Source of the DNA: Flaveria trinervia
Taxonomy: Eukaryota > Streptophyta > Magnoliopsida > Asterales > Asteraceae
Reading direction: 5' to 3'
DNA length: 64,000 bases
Assembly (NCBI GenBank): GCA_025506515.1
Contig: CM046443.1
Location: forward strand, 41,281,331 to 41,345,330
Shown: piece by piece, positions 46,277-58,074 of the stretch
Position numbering within the stretch: the first letter of the stretch is position 1
Layout: each line of letters opens with the position of its first letter
Notes under the pieces: model-generated
Told to the model about the DNA's origin: nothing
The model's database searches: none
Seen by the model: only the letters and a program-made list of their open reading frames with translations
Translations under genes and position numbers: made by a program

Positions 46277-49200
46277 CTTCAAATTGCAATGATCAGTTTT
46301 AAATGTTGTTGTAACCTACTTATGGTTATGACTATCTCATTACTAGGTTAGAAACCCATGAATTACATGGATAGAAAAAATTCAACAAATTAAAAATTAT
46401 TAGGCTTTATAATAATAGACTTTTGGAACTCAAGTTAAAACCTCATAGTTTTTTTTTATCCAGAGTGTATTATTATCATTCAAATAATAGAATTTCGGAA
46501 CTCAAGTTAGGCACACTATCTATGAAAAATCAAACTTTAAGACCAGTTTGGGTCAATGTAAGACCCATAAACTCATAATAAAGTTCATTTTGTTCTAGGT
46601 TTTTGTAATCAGTTTCATAGTACATGCAACAAACTGACTATTAAATGGTAGAGTGAAATTACTTGCATGCTTTTATTTTATCTGTTACTTAATCAAAGAA
46701 GCAGAAGCACATCCAAACACTTAATTTTTTCTTGCACTAATTTATCTATAAAACCCTATCATGTGGCAGAAGAGGAAGTTTCTTAGGTGGGTGCATGCCT
46801 TCATCGTATGTTGACCTTCTACGGTATAATTCTAGAAGGGTGATCCTGAGGCTTGGTTGAAGGTAATGTATTTCGCTCTATTAATTAATGCTTAATTACA
46901 CGTATCTAGTGAATCTTTAATGGGTATCTGATAAATTAGAATTAGTACGTTATATCTAGTTTTCTTCAAAGTGTTAGAAATTAGTAGAATGTTTTAAAAG
47001 GTATTCTTTTAAATTCAGAATTTTCTTTTTATGGGATTCATCCATAAGTATGCAGAATATGTGCAAGTAGGATGTAACCTTTGACTTGATATTTTCCAAA
47101 ATCATTAATTAGTGCTGATGTTTTAAAATGATAAAGATGGTTCATGTATATACTACACATATATGACTGCACATGAATGAAATAAAAAATCACACAGAAA
47201 GGTTAAATGTCTAGTTTGGTTTACACAGTGTGTTCTTATTAGCCCGAATGTTAAACCATCAAAATTGAATCATATAAATCTCAAACCAGGTGAACCCGCC
47301 ACTTGCTTTTGTTTGGACGGTTCGCCCGATTCTAAACATTGTATGATCACCCCTAATTTCAAGTTTCTAGGAGTTTTGGAAATACTTTGTTTGCTACCAT
47401 TTCAAAGACTCAAAAGCATATTATCATGTTTTATCACATTGACAATGCAGCTAAATGAGACCGAGCTTCATGAGTATGCCATGATTGCCATTTGCCAATG
47501 ATTGGATGTACTTAACGTCATTATATTTGTTGTGGTTTTGAAGAGACTATAACTATAATTTATGTGGTTGAACAAAGTGGAAACAGAAAATTCTTCATAT
47601 TGCAGTGTTTGTATATCTGATATATTGGTAGTTTAAAATGAGGTTAGTTTGAATGTAAAAGTGAAATCTTACTTTGATAATATAAAGAAATGCAAATAGT
47701 ACAGGACATAAGCAGTAGTTAAATCTTTAAGCTCTATGCATCTGCCACAATAACAGCAAATGTTACATCTTGGTTAATAATTGTACATGTGTTGTTTCTT
47801 TCTGTTGGGTTGTGAAGTCTTTATGGGTTTTTAAAATTTGAAATGAAATTAGAATACATGGGCCAGACTCATTTTAAAGTCTTGGTTCCTAAGCTATAGT
47901 TTTTAATTGTATATAATAAAACCATGTCAAATATTTGTACTATGCTAATAAAGAGAAACTTTGGTTGTAGCTCATGAACGTAGGCTATATTGACCGAATC
48001 ACGTTAAATTCTCATGTTCTTTCTTATTGTTTTCTTGTGAGAGTGTGTTTCGCAACATAGATACCTAACAACTTCTTGTACTGTTTTTTGTATAATCTAG
48101 CATCATAATCCCCTCCATTTTCAGTTTTCATGTTACTTATATGAAAACATAATGGTTCATACTATCGAATGGGCAAATGGTATCAGTGATGGGGCTGGTC
48201 TCTCCATGAAAACAAAATTCCGACCATTTGGATGGCCACTACCACTTAGAAGTGGATTGCTAGTCTAAATTAATATGTACTCATATTTTCCATCAACTGA
48301 TGCTAATGAGGTAATCTCTTAACACAAAAACCTACATCCTAACACGGTTGGACGTATGACAACTGGATTAAGATGCAAACAGGTACAAGAGCGATAGCCC
48401 AAGTATAACCAAAGCATATGCCCATGCCCATGCCCAAGCTCAAGCTCTGGCCTCGGGTAGTCGGTTGGGTGTCAAACAGAAAATACCTCCTAAATGAAAG
48501 GAGTCAAATGTAACAAGACAAATCATATGGTTGAAGTGGACCTTACAGTATAATGTGGGCGCTGGATATCCAGAAGGTAATGCTTTTATCCACCGAATAG
48601 TTCATGATGATAGAACATTAAAACCTCTACAAGTCTACTCTAAGATTTAAGTCTCGTTTCTCACAAAGAAAAGATCACAATCAACCCAACCATCTAAAAA
48701 AACTTCGTTTAGAAGTTACTTTTTAATTCTTCATTTTATGTAATATATGTATTCTCACTAGCCACAATAAGGATCCTTGAGCCCCTGTCGCGACAAACCA
48801 ACGGCTTGAAGAAGGCTATATACTCAAAAGTGAACAAGATAGTTTGCATAGTAATTTTATTTTGTCCATACCCACAGATTTTTGTAGCGACAAATCAAAG
48901 CCGAAGTGTTCATCTAATAATCCCTCAACTATTGGTATTGTGATATTTTCAAAAGAGCCTTTCTTCTTAACCAATATACTCCGGCCTAAATATACACTTC
49001 AACTTACTTAAATAGTTACCTGACGTTGAACTTCATATACATATACATATATACATATGCATATGCATATGCATATGCATATGCATATGCATATGCATAT
49101 GCATATGCATATGCATATGCATATACATATATGCGTGTGTGTGTTTGTGTACAAACAAGGACAATATTCGATCATGCATAAACTAGCATTCAGCTCGAAT

Positions 49201-50097
49201 GATGTGTTTGTTGTAAAAACCACCAAAAAAATTATAACACATCAATTATTTAAATTATACTATATATTAATAACCAACTACCCCATTGCTACAGTAACAT
49301 TTGTACTTTTGAAATTTGGTCAGAACATTTTTGGTTTTTTGTTTTTTGTTTTTAGCAACTTTTAATTTTAAACATTAGAATTTTTTAAATAAATATATTA
49401 GTATATACTTTAAAAGGCAACTGACGTACAAAAACTTTAAAAAATGGCATATACGTTTGTTCAGTCCCAAAATTTTAATGGTTTAATTTTTCTTAACTTT
49501 TTTTGTTTGTTTTGTTTAAAATCAATTAACTTCTTTGACATTGTAGGTTATAACAAGTGCGGTTATCGTTGTCGTACAGTGGTGAATCAAACTATTCATC
49601 CGTTTTATTTAAAATTAAGTAATTTTTTGATATCGTAAATTACAGAGTGCAATTGCCATTATCGTACAGTGACGAATCGAACCAATTATGAGCGAAAAAT
49701 ATTGTTTCTGGTATAGGTGGTATTGGAACCAGTTTTGGTATTCGCTTGTATGGTTTCAACAAATTGAAACAATAATGATCAAAGTTACATGCGTAACGCG
49801 AGATAAAAACGACAAAACTTCCGCTGCATAGCACGGATGAGAAAACAAATTTAAATGAATTTGCAAAACAAATCAAACAATAAGCTGGCATTCAGGATGA
49901 ACAAATGGTCCCGTACAAGCAGGCAATAAATGAATGATGACTCTGTCTGCAAAAACACTAGATGTCTGCTAATAAATATTAAACAAACAAACAATACATT
50001 ACATAACTTAACTGCCTCTTTTATGGAAAGCGATCAACAGCCGAGGTGCTTAGGTTGGTTTTCAACAAAATCAATCACAAAAACATAACCCTTTCTG
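46277..50097. other. Intergenic region between convergent OGG1 and VHA-B
   Basis: No supported gene. It is AT-rich, with a CATATG microsatellite (49035-49130) and a degenerate ~100-bp direct repeat near 49540-49685 (..TAACAAGTGCGGTTATCGTTGTCGTACAG and ..GAGTGCAATTGCCATTATCGTACAG). Short ORFs here have no family features. Confidence 0.5.
49035..49130. repeat. (CATATG)n hexanucleotide microsatellite
   Basis: ACATAT units pass into about twelve GCATAT units, then ACATATATGCGTGTGTGTG. Translation gives Met-His or Ile-Cys runs that are not genes. Confidence 0.95.
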
Positions 50098-50103
50098 TTT
50101 TAT
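50098..50103 (-). terminator. Candidate polyadenylation signal of VHA-B
   Basis: The minus strand reads AATAAA about 41 bp after the VHA-B stop codon. Confidence 0.35.
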
Positions 50104-50143
50104 TCCATGCCAGCTTCAACAAATGCGTAGACGTCGGTTGTTT

Positions 50144-50459
50144 TTAGTTGGTTGCTTCACGGCTATAGAAAGCATCAAGGGTTTTGGCTGGAATACGGTG
50201 AAGAAGCTCACGGGGAAAGATCCTCAGAAGCGTCCATGCTAAATCCAGCGACTGAAAGATGTTCCTCGTGTCATACGCTCCTTGTGCCACAAATTTCCTT
50301 TCAAACTTGTCTAAAAACTCCAAGTACAGCTGTTCCGTTTACAACATATAAAATTAAATAAGAACAATTTAAACACAGTTAACTCACAGCCAGATGTTCT
50401 CTTGTTTGTATGCATATTTAGCGAGAGAGGGAGTGCGTGTGTGTGTGTGTGTGTGTGTG

Positions 50460-50497
<38 letters not shown>

Positions 50498-53400
50498 GGA
50501 CCAAATCCTCAGAAGAGAGAGCTTCTTCTCCAACCACTGCTTTCATGGCCTGGACATCTTTACCAATGGCATAATTTGCATATAGCTGAATATGTAATAA
50601 TATAATCAGTACTTTCATGTGTGAAACATCTTGTAAAATATGAATTAACTATTGAAGGAAAATATGAGGATATGTATATGAAATCAAAACTATCTTTGAC
50701 CTGATTGGAGACATCAGAATGGTCTCTGCGAGTCATCCCCTCACCAATAGCACTCTGCAATCATACAACCCTTAGTTAAACCAAATCCCTTCTATTTCTA
50801 GTTTTAGTCTTCAACTTACAGACTGTATGTGACACAAGTTATATTTAAGTTAATCAAAGATTTGGGGCTTACCTTCATCAATCGAGATAGAGAGGGAAGC
50901 ACATTGATTGGTGGGTAAATCTGTAAGTTTCATCATATCAAAACTTTTTGTTAGGCCTTCTAATAAATTATAAAAGACCAAAGCCATCATTGATCAACTT
51001 AAATATCTTCTACTTCAATATGTAGAAAACTAGACCTATCATGATGGCTTTCGTTAGAAACCATAGAGAACTAGTACTCATTATTAGAGTACAAGATGCC
51101 AACATAAACAAGTCAAGCCTCTCAAATACAGGTGGCAGAATATGTGGGCCACATGGAACAGGTCGGGTTGACCCTAAATTTTCAACAGAAAATTACTAAT
51201 CAGTGTGACAGATATGATTGCAAAAGTTATATTATCTCGATAACAATCTATATTTTTAACAAATAATTTAGTTGGTTTCCAGTTTCCACAATAAACATAA
51301 ACTTTTGGCGACTTTTGACCTAATTGCTTTTAAGCTACCTTATTTTATTTTACCCATTTGGCGTATGCGAGATTACAAAAACATAACCCAAATCAACTCT
51401 ACTACCCTGTTCCTATCATTAGTAAACGGTTCAATCTACTTTCAAGATTCCCTTTAAACATTCCAAAATGGGTTTATATCTCAGAATCTTTTAACAGTGG
51501 TGTCACCATTATGTGGACGGTCTTACTGATTTAAAGAGTAATGAGTTGGTAGAATTTCCATCTCAAGTAACATGCCATCTAATATTATGGCAACGAACAC
51601 CAAATATAAGCACTTAAATTTCAAATATAACCTGTCTGTTGTGGAGCTGCCTGTCAATATATATCTGTCCTTCAGTAATATAGCCCGTAAGATCAGGAGT
51701 GGGATGTGTAATATCTGAAAAAAATTCAATGAATGTCCACAAAGTAATCAGTACATAAGTGTAAGTAAGGGTAAAAGTTAGATTAACAAATAACTTTCTA
51801 AAAAAGAAAGAGATGTATCAAGGGTAAATGATACCATCATTTGGCATAGTCAAAATTGGAATTTGAGTGATAGAGCCCTTTCGGCCTTCAATTCTTCCAG
51901 CACGCTCATAGATTGTTGCCAGATCAGTATACATATAACCAGGATACCCACGCCTTCCAGGCACTTCCTCTCTAGCAGCAGACACCTGCAATCACTCATT
52001 GAACGAGTTTAAAAGCGTCGCTTCTTGAGAAAAGGGCACAGCACCTGAGATAATCATAATTACCTCACGAAGAGCATCAGCATAAGAGCTCATATCTGTT
52101 AAGATGACAAGAACATGTTTCCCACATTCATATGCTAAATATTCTGCTGTTGTCAAAGCTATACGAGGAGTGATAATACGCTCGATTGTTGGGTCATTTG
52201 CCTACAAAATAACATTCAGACATGAGCATTTTTAAACAATCTATTATGTTAATAAGAGCCCATCGTAGCAATTACAATGTACTTACGAGGTTTAGAAAAA
52301 GAGTCACTCTTTCCATGGATCCATTTTCCTCAAAATCACGTTTGAAAAATTGCGCAGTCTCCATGTTCACACCCATAGCTGCAAAAACAATGGCAAAGTT
52401 GTCCTCTTCTCCAGCACTCTGTACAAATAAGCAAGCAATTCAATGTCAAATTGATTTAATTAACATACAAACTATTCAAATATACAAATAACATTTACTA
52501 AAATAATCAAAAAGTAAGAAATGATCTCCAAAACAATACCTCAAGCAAGTTATCAGTTTTTTCCAAGCGCTTGACCAAACCAGCTTGACGACAAATCTGA
52601 GCAGCAATCTCATTGTGGGGAAGACCAGCGGCAGAAAATAAAGGAATCTTTTGTCCTCTAGCAATTGAATTCATGACATCGATTGTGGAGATACCAGTCT
52701 GTATCATTTCCTCAGGATAGGTTCTCTCACTAGGATTGATAGAACTTCCTGAAATAATAAAAGAAATACACAAAATATATTAGAAATTGTAGATTATGCT
52801 GAAGATATATACTAAAGCCATAAAAAACATCAAATCTTTAATCTTTGAGAACACAAACACTGAAAATTAATTCATACGTTGCATAGATGCATTATTAAAC
52901 ATAAAACTTGAAAAAAACCAAAGAAAGAGTATAACTCACTCTAGATAGAGAAAAAACCTTACCAGAAATATCCAAATAAGCCTCAGGCAAAATCGGTGGG
53001 CCATTATCAATTGGCTTCCCAGAGCCATTGAATATGCGCCCAAGCATATCCATGGAAACTGGAGTTTTCAAGACCTGCACATATATAGATTCTTTCTTTA
53101 AAATCAAAACAAATAAGTATAAAGGAGTTAATGTGGTTCATCTAAAAAGATGCAATTGAATAGCATCTTCAATAAGATGAACTTTTTAGACAAATATAAA
53201 TATGGTTTGTAGAATTTTGAATCTAACCAAAGCAGTGTGTTGCACAAAAGTTTAAAGCTAATCAATGAATGAATAAAGTTAATCTTATTCATTTTAAATC
53301 AAGACTTGTAGTTAAGAGGCGTATAATTGAGATTCAAAATTGTCTAGCCCTCCAAGTTACAATATTGCATCAGTTTTAGTCAAGCTTCCTTAGTCACACT

Positions 53401-55414
53401 ATGAAATTACAATGTGGTGTAAATAAACATTCTACCTTTACCAAATAAAAGATTTGTTATGCACAGATTTCTCTGCTTATGCATGCAAAATTATTTACAC
53501 TCATATATGACCAATCACTACCATTTTAGGTTAAACTAGTTATTTAATCCGTCGCGAGTTGCGGCGGTGTTGTACGTGACGTAATATGGTATAGACAGCA
53601 ATTGACCCAACTCATTTACGAACTAAATTTACATAAAACGTATCGTAACTCGAATTTATATCGTTGAATGAAACGTTTTTGACCCGAGTTTTTTTTACAA
53701 TTAAATGTTATGTCGAAACGTAGAGTCACTAAAAATGTACATAAAAAAGCATGTAATTGTGTTGTATACAACGTGATAGAGTATAGATCACAATCGCTCT
53801 GACTCATTTCCAAACTAAATGTACGTCGAAACGTAGGCTAACTTGGATTTATACCATCAAATGAAAACGTATTATATTTGACCTGACGCGTTTCCAAACA
53901 AAAGTTACGGCTAAAGGTAGGTCATAACAAGGCATGCATTATAATAAAAATGAAAACATTTTATATTTGACCCGACTCATTTTTACCAAAATTTGTGTCA
54001 AAATGTAGACGAGCGCCAAAACATAGACCGTCTAAAAACGTATATGAAACTAAACATGAAACATCTTATATTTCATCCATAAAACGCAAATGGCACACAT
54101 GAATTGAGGGGAAAAAAATTGTTTGGCTGGTGAGCTAGGAGGGAATCGAACCCATGCCTACTTGTTTTAGGAACAAAGTGCCTAACCACTCAACCAAATC
54201 AAGTAGTTGAGTTCTATTCCTTCCACTATAATACATATCATAAGCAAAGTCCCGTGGCATATGCCACCGACCTTGCTTTTAAGTTATAGTAAATAAGCAA
54301 ACTCATGCAAAGGCTATACAATCAAAAAACTTAGTATAAAGATATAATGTGCTCTTAAGTAAAAGAGTTTGTTTAATAAAAGACAGAAACATAAAATTAA
54401 ACTTATATACCTCCCCAGTGAATTGCACAGTTGTGAATTTATTGTCAATTCCAGATGTTCCTTCGAAGACCTGGACAACAGCTTTCTCTCCATCAACTTC
54501 CAAAACCTGACCACGTCTGGTTGTTCCATCTCCTAAACGGATATTGACAATCTCTTGATACTTTGGTCCCTGTCATTATTTAAAGAGGTACGCACATGTC
54601 ACTCATGTGTATAATAAATTGTGCTGTTCAAAAAATATCTACACAAAATGCATTTGGAAGAAAACATAATACAGAAAAATGTATAAGGTACAAACCTACA
54701 GATTGCTGGGATATAACAAGGGAGAAAGAAAACCAAAAAGAGCACAGAAACTGACCTTCACTTTATCAAGAATGACAAGTGGCCCAGCAACTCCAGAGAC
54801 AGTTCTATATTCTGTAAGAACATAATGAATTAGTGAGTCCAGAAATCAAGAACAGTCATTGATATTTACAAATTGACCAGTAATACTGCTCAGGAGTGTT
54901 ACTAGATCTTTAAACATACATATGTTGGGAGTTAGAATCAAATAGAAATGAATGTTTCATGACTTTAACACAAAATTACAATTGTCACTGCTGAGCAAAA
55001 AGTTATATATGGTTTCAGTACTAAAATAGCAGAAGAAAGAAGATAGATCAAGTTGCTGGACTGAAGGAATCATCATCTTATCCGATCACCACCAGACACA
55101 TCAGTAGATAGAATTCTTTTAATTGGACAGATATTATTGTAAAAGCTAATGGATAGGATTGGAATATGCACAGAATATGAGACCCTTTTGCCACCACATA
55201 TATCTCAGTACATAGAACTTTTCTAGTATGAAATTCTTATTGAACACTTTCATATTAGAAATCAATCAATCTTTGAAAAAGAAAAACGATTTCCTTCAAC
55301 TTTATACCATATACGCTGATTAAAGTGTACATGTTGACATTGTAACATGAGCTTACCCATTCCAATTTCAAGTGTTCCTTCCTCCATGCTGTTATTGTTT
55401 TTCGCAACACCCAT
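50144..55414 (-). CDS. VHA-B: V-type proton ATPase subunit B, 13 coding exons
   Basis: Non-catalytic nucleotide-binding B subunit of the V1 sector, which alternates with subunit A in the hexamer driving proton pumping into vacuole and trans-Golgi. Exons (minus): 55414-55357, 54811-54756, 54569-54411, 53074-52963, 52748-52540, 52418-52287, 52201-52064, 51985-51835, 51714-51632, 50920-50873, 50754-50701, 50585-50502, 50329-50144. All junctions are GT..AG and in phase; the protein is 489 residues, close to other plant B subunits. Landmarks: EEGTLEIGMEYRTVSGVAGP at the start, EVDGEKAVVQVFEGT, MLGRIFNGSGKPIDNGPPIL, PLFSAAGLPHNEIAAQICRQ (164-183, P-loop equivalent without the A-subunit Walker lysine), VFAAMGVNMETAQFF, REEVPGRRGYPGYMYTDLAT and IGEGMTRRDHSDVSNQ. 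No internal stops or damaged junctions. Introns carry a Helitron-like element and a microsatellite beside a splice donor. Confidence 0.96.
50430..50496. repeat. Compound (GT)n(GA)n microsatellite at a VHA-B splice donor
   Basis: About 15 GT and 16 GA units lie in intron 12 of VHA-B, whose donor (minus) is GTCCGTCTCTCTCT at 50501. On the transcript this is a long CU tract then CA tract starting only about 5 bases into the intron. Confidence 0.95.
50921..51631 (-). other. VHA-B intron 9 with MITE-like remnant
   Basis: 711 bp intron. ACAGGTGGCAGAATATG (51127-51143) and GTCGGGTTGACCC (51162-51174) resemble the TIR region of the OGG1-intron MITEs, but the other end is not convincing. Confidence 0.35.
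53536..54285 (-). mobile_element. Helitron-like non-autonomous element in VHA-B intron 3
   Basis: Read on the minus strand, the 3' end is a GC-rich hairpin CCGCCGC-AACTC-GCGACGG (53549-53567, one mismatch), nine bases, then CTAG at 53536-53539 followed by T. That is the Helitron terminus (hairpin then CTRR, insertion at A/T). The 5' end is not sharply defined; an ACTATAACTTAAAAGCAAGG segment and GTGGCATATGCCAC near 54252-54285 resemble Helitron starts. No coding capacity. Repeated AAACGTA..GTC..GACCCGACTC segments fill the middle. Confidence 0.5.
54129..54203 (-). repeat. tRNA-like sequence (SINE- or tRNA-derived)
   Basis: On the minus strand a perfect B-box GGTTCGATTCC (54142-54152) stands ~38 bp after an A-box-like TTGGTTGAGTGGTTAGG (54181-54197), with a possible anticodon-arm stem between (CTTTGTT / AACAAG). 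The acceptor ends do not pair, so it is tRNA-derived rather than a working tRNA gene. Confidence 0.45.
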
Positions 55415-55432
55415 ATTTAGCTATCAAGGAAC

Positions 55433-56161
55433 CTACAAACAAAAATTAGAAATCTTTAAACAAAGTTTTAGATTCCAACCTGACAACATCATAGAAAAGT
55501 CAATCATATGAGATTTCTAAACTTGTAACCATAGCATAACCCATGTAAGTTTTGAGGTCTGTGCAACAGATGAATCTGTTGCTTTGAGTCAATACAAATG
55601 AGCAAAGAAATCAAACAGATAGTATTACTGGAGATGTTTATAAACCCAGTCAATGATAAATGGCGATCAAATTGTGGGATCAGTTACTTAAAGAACGCCA
55701 GAATAGAAACGAAATTGGGATCTAAGAATACATAGACATGAGGAAAACAGATTATGTTTAATCAAATTGCTACTATGTCTAATTCTCCTTCAAATTCAAA
55801 TAAATGCCCTAACCATGAAACAGAACGATCTCGACGATAACTCGATCCAAGTATTCAAATACCAATCTACGTCTACCGATTGATCCAGTGATAATGAGGG
55901 GGGTGGGGAATCACAATTAAAGATAGAAATCTATCGATTCATCGAAAAACAACAAAATACCAACACGATTCTGCAATTTCCAAACACACAAACATAAAAA
56001 TACACGGATCTGGATGCTGTAGAGACGCGAAACACAAGCAAATCACGTATGTATGGACGTATGTATGCATGTATATATGTACGTATGTATGTACGTATGT
56101 ACGTATGTATGTATGTATAAGTTTATTGAATTGGAAGGAGAAGGATGAATAGTAGTCTTAC
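55433..56161 (-). other. Probable leader intron of VHA-B
   Basis: Donor CGAACAA/GTAAGAC at 56161 and acceptor GTTTGTAG ending at 55433 on the minus strand; the leader exon lies right of 56162 and the second part of the leader is 55432-55415. It holds a GTAT/ACGT microsatellite (56046-56118). The neighbouring strand reads a C/T-rich leader (TCTCTTTCAAAACCCTCC). A long first intron suits a highly expressed plant housekeeping gene. Inferred from splice signals only. Confidence 0.55.
56046..56118. repeat. (GTAT)n/(ACGT)-rich microsatellite
   Basis: Interrupted GTAT and GTACGTAT units in the VHA-B leader intron. Confidence 0.9.
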
Positions 56162-56360
56162 TTGTTCGATAAGTTAAGTTTAGATGGATCCGATGGAGGG
56201 TTTTGAAAGAGAACGTGTTTGATTTTTCAGATCGAAAGGGGGGATTTCATGTGTGGCTCTCGTAAAGAGATGAGAGATGGGGACACCACAATCTGAATAT
56301 TGATTGATTTTGATTTTGATTTTGATCATGATCTTGATCTTGATCTCTCATTCTTTGTTT
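56162..56360 (-). promoter_or_regulatory. VHA-B leader exon and proximal promoter
   Basis: Directly upstream of the predicted leader intron. On the minus strand it has repeated GATCAAGATC / AAAATCAAAATC units (56295-56350) and a C/T-rich leader. No strong TATA box is seen (only TCAATATTC near 56295). Confidence 0.4.
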
Positions 56361-57276
56361 AATTCATTAATCACTATTTTACAAAAACTTCCCATTGTTT
56401 ATTAAACTTGTCAATTGAAAGGAAAGGACACATGTGATGTTTTAACTCACCTCTCTCGTTGGTACCAATATATGATTTATGCGGTCTTGTCCTACTTATA
56501 AATCTAAGAGGTGGTTTTCTAAAAGGGGAAATTACCGAATTGATCATTTGACCAATATGATTTTGATATTTAGCTTTTGACTCACGTATTTTTCAAAATG
56601 ATCATGATATCGTCATGTGGCGATACAGATACATGCGTATCACCCACGTGGAATTTACAAGTGGCGATATGTCAGCAATTAGTGGCGGATCTAGAAGACA
56701 AGTTCATGGGTGATGTAATTTTTTATCATAAATGTAGTAGTGGAACTAGGAATTATTTACTATGGGGTCTCTACTTTTTAATAATTAACTTCTTACGAAA
56801 CAATATAAAAACAATTGGTTATTCGATTAGGTCAAGTCGGATCGGGTCGGAATAGACGTAATTAAATTGAATTGTAAAAAACTTACATTTTATAGTGTTC
56901 CGTACGTGTTTTCATCTTTTAATTCATTCTTTTCACAATAAAACGATTCATGTTCTCTAAATTTCAAGTTTAAACAATAACTGGAACCATTAAATTAAAC
57001 ATAAAATGTTTGTGATAAACAAATAACCATATAAGAGCATTTATAGTAGATTCGTACACTCTTTACATCATCTATTTTTATTTTATTATCATTTATTTTA
57101 AAATTGAATTTTGATAAATTTTTATAGAAGTTTGAATATGAGCCATACTCTTATCATTCTAACAACATTCATAAGGTTTTGATATAATTTGTCAAGGTTT
57201 TTAACAAGAAACAACAAATACATCTGCTATTTCATTTTTTTCATTTTTCTTTTTTCGCATAAAAGAATAAATAAAA
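56361..57276. other. Intergenic, no gene seen
   Basis: AT-rich; includes AGTGGCGGATCTAGA near 56680, a phrase common at the ends of dispersed plant repeats. No ORF with recognisable content. Confidence 0.4.
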
Positions 57277-57285
57277 TGCAGGATC

Positions 57286-58070
57286 GGTGAAGGGTATGCA
57301 CTTACAACACAACAACACAATAAGGAGAGTTGCTAAGAATACTATAGAGAATATACATAGAGGCTGAAGCAACCAAAGTCTTTCTGCATGCATGTTGTAC
57401 AAGTATTGAAGAAGAATTCTTTGGAAGTTTCACACATGCAACAAAAATATTCTAAGTGTGAAATCTTCCGAAGCCAAGACCAATATCTTCCGAAGCCAAA
57501 GATGAAGTCTTCCGAAGCTTCCGAGACAAAGTCTTCCGAAGCCTTATCACTTGAAGATAGATTTCTTCCGAAGACTTTTAGTAACATGCTATATCTGATG
57601 TATTTTTCCATAAAGCCGGACACGTTTCCGCTGCATCTCTATAAAGTCACCAACTTACATGAGTTGGTGAAAAGGTCCATGCTTTTGGTAACTGTACATT
57701 GAGGTCTTGAGTCTGTAACTTTCTACTTTATGTATTTTATCATTTTTGTAATAGATAAGGATGTGAGCTATGGCATGTCATAGTCATAAAGTCAAAAAGG
57801 CAATCTGCCTTTTGACTCTATAATTGATTTTGTTTTGAGTCTAGTCAATTGTATCCAGCTGGCTTTCATAGTATGGCTGGCTGTAGGAAGTAGTATAAGT
57901 ATCTCATGTTCTTGTAACTTTATTGATATGCTTTGTAACACTTGTAATAGAACATAGAGAAAGCAATATACTGCATTCTTGAAAACCATATACTTTTGCT
58001 CTTATGTTCTATCTCTTACATTACTTGTGTTCTTAGTGTCTTTCTTGTGGTTAATCCAGTTCACATGTCA
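57286..58070 (+). repeat. Divergent LTR-like insertion in D
   Basis: The layout follows the family 1 LTR in plus orientation but diverged: CTTCCGAAGCC repeats (57465-57575), CCAACTTACATGAGTTGGTG (cf. CCAACTTTAGTTGGTG), GGCATGTCATAGTCA, CAGCTGGCTTTCATAGTATG and GGCTGTAGGAAGTAGTATAA. It is flanked by GGATC at 57281-57285 and 58071-58075. The ends are not cleanly TG..CA on the left, so this may be a truncated solo LTR. Confidence 0.5.
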
Positions 58071-58074
58071 GGAT

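Noticed and set aside
47265..47501. 78-residue ORF between OGG1 and VHA-B
   Set aside because: No recognisable family, no splice or promoter support, AT-rich surroundings.
49057..49226. ORFs with Met-His and Ile-Cys runs
   Set aside because: Translations of the CATATG microsatellite on both strands.
50394..50618. ORFs with Arg-Glu or Ser-Leu runs
   Set aside because: Products of the GA/GT microsatellite in VHA-B intron 12; the real exon 12 is 50502-50585 on the minus strand.
54129..54203. Functional tRNA gene
   Set aside because: A- and B-boxes are present, but the acceptor ends do not pair and there is no clean cloverleaf; better seen as tRNA-derived repeat.
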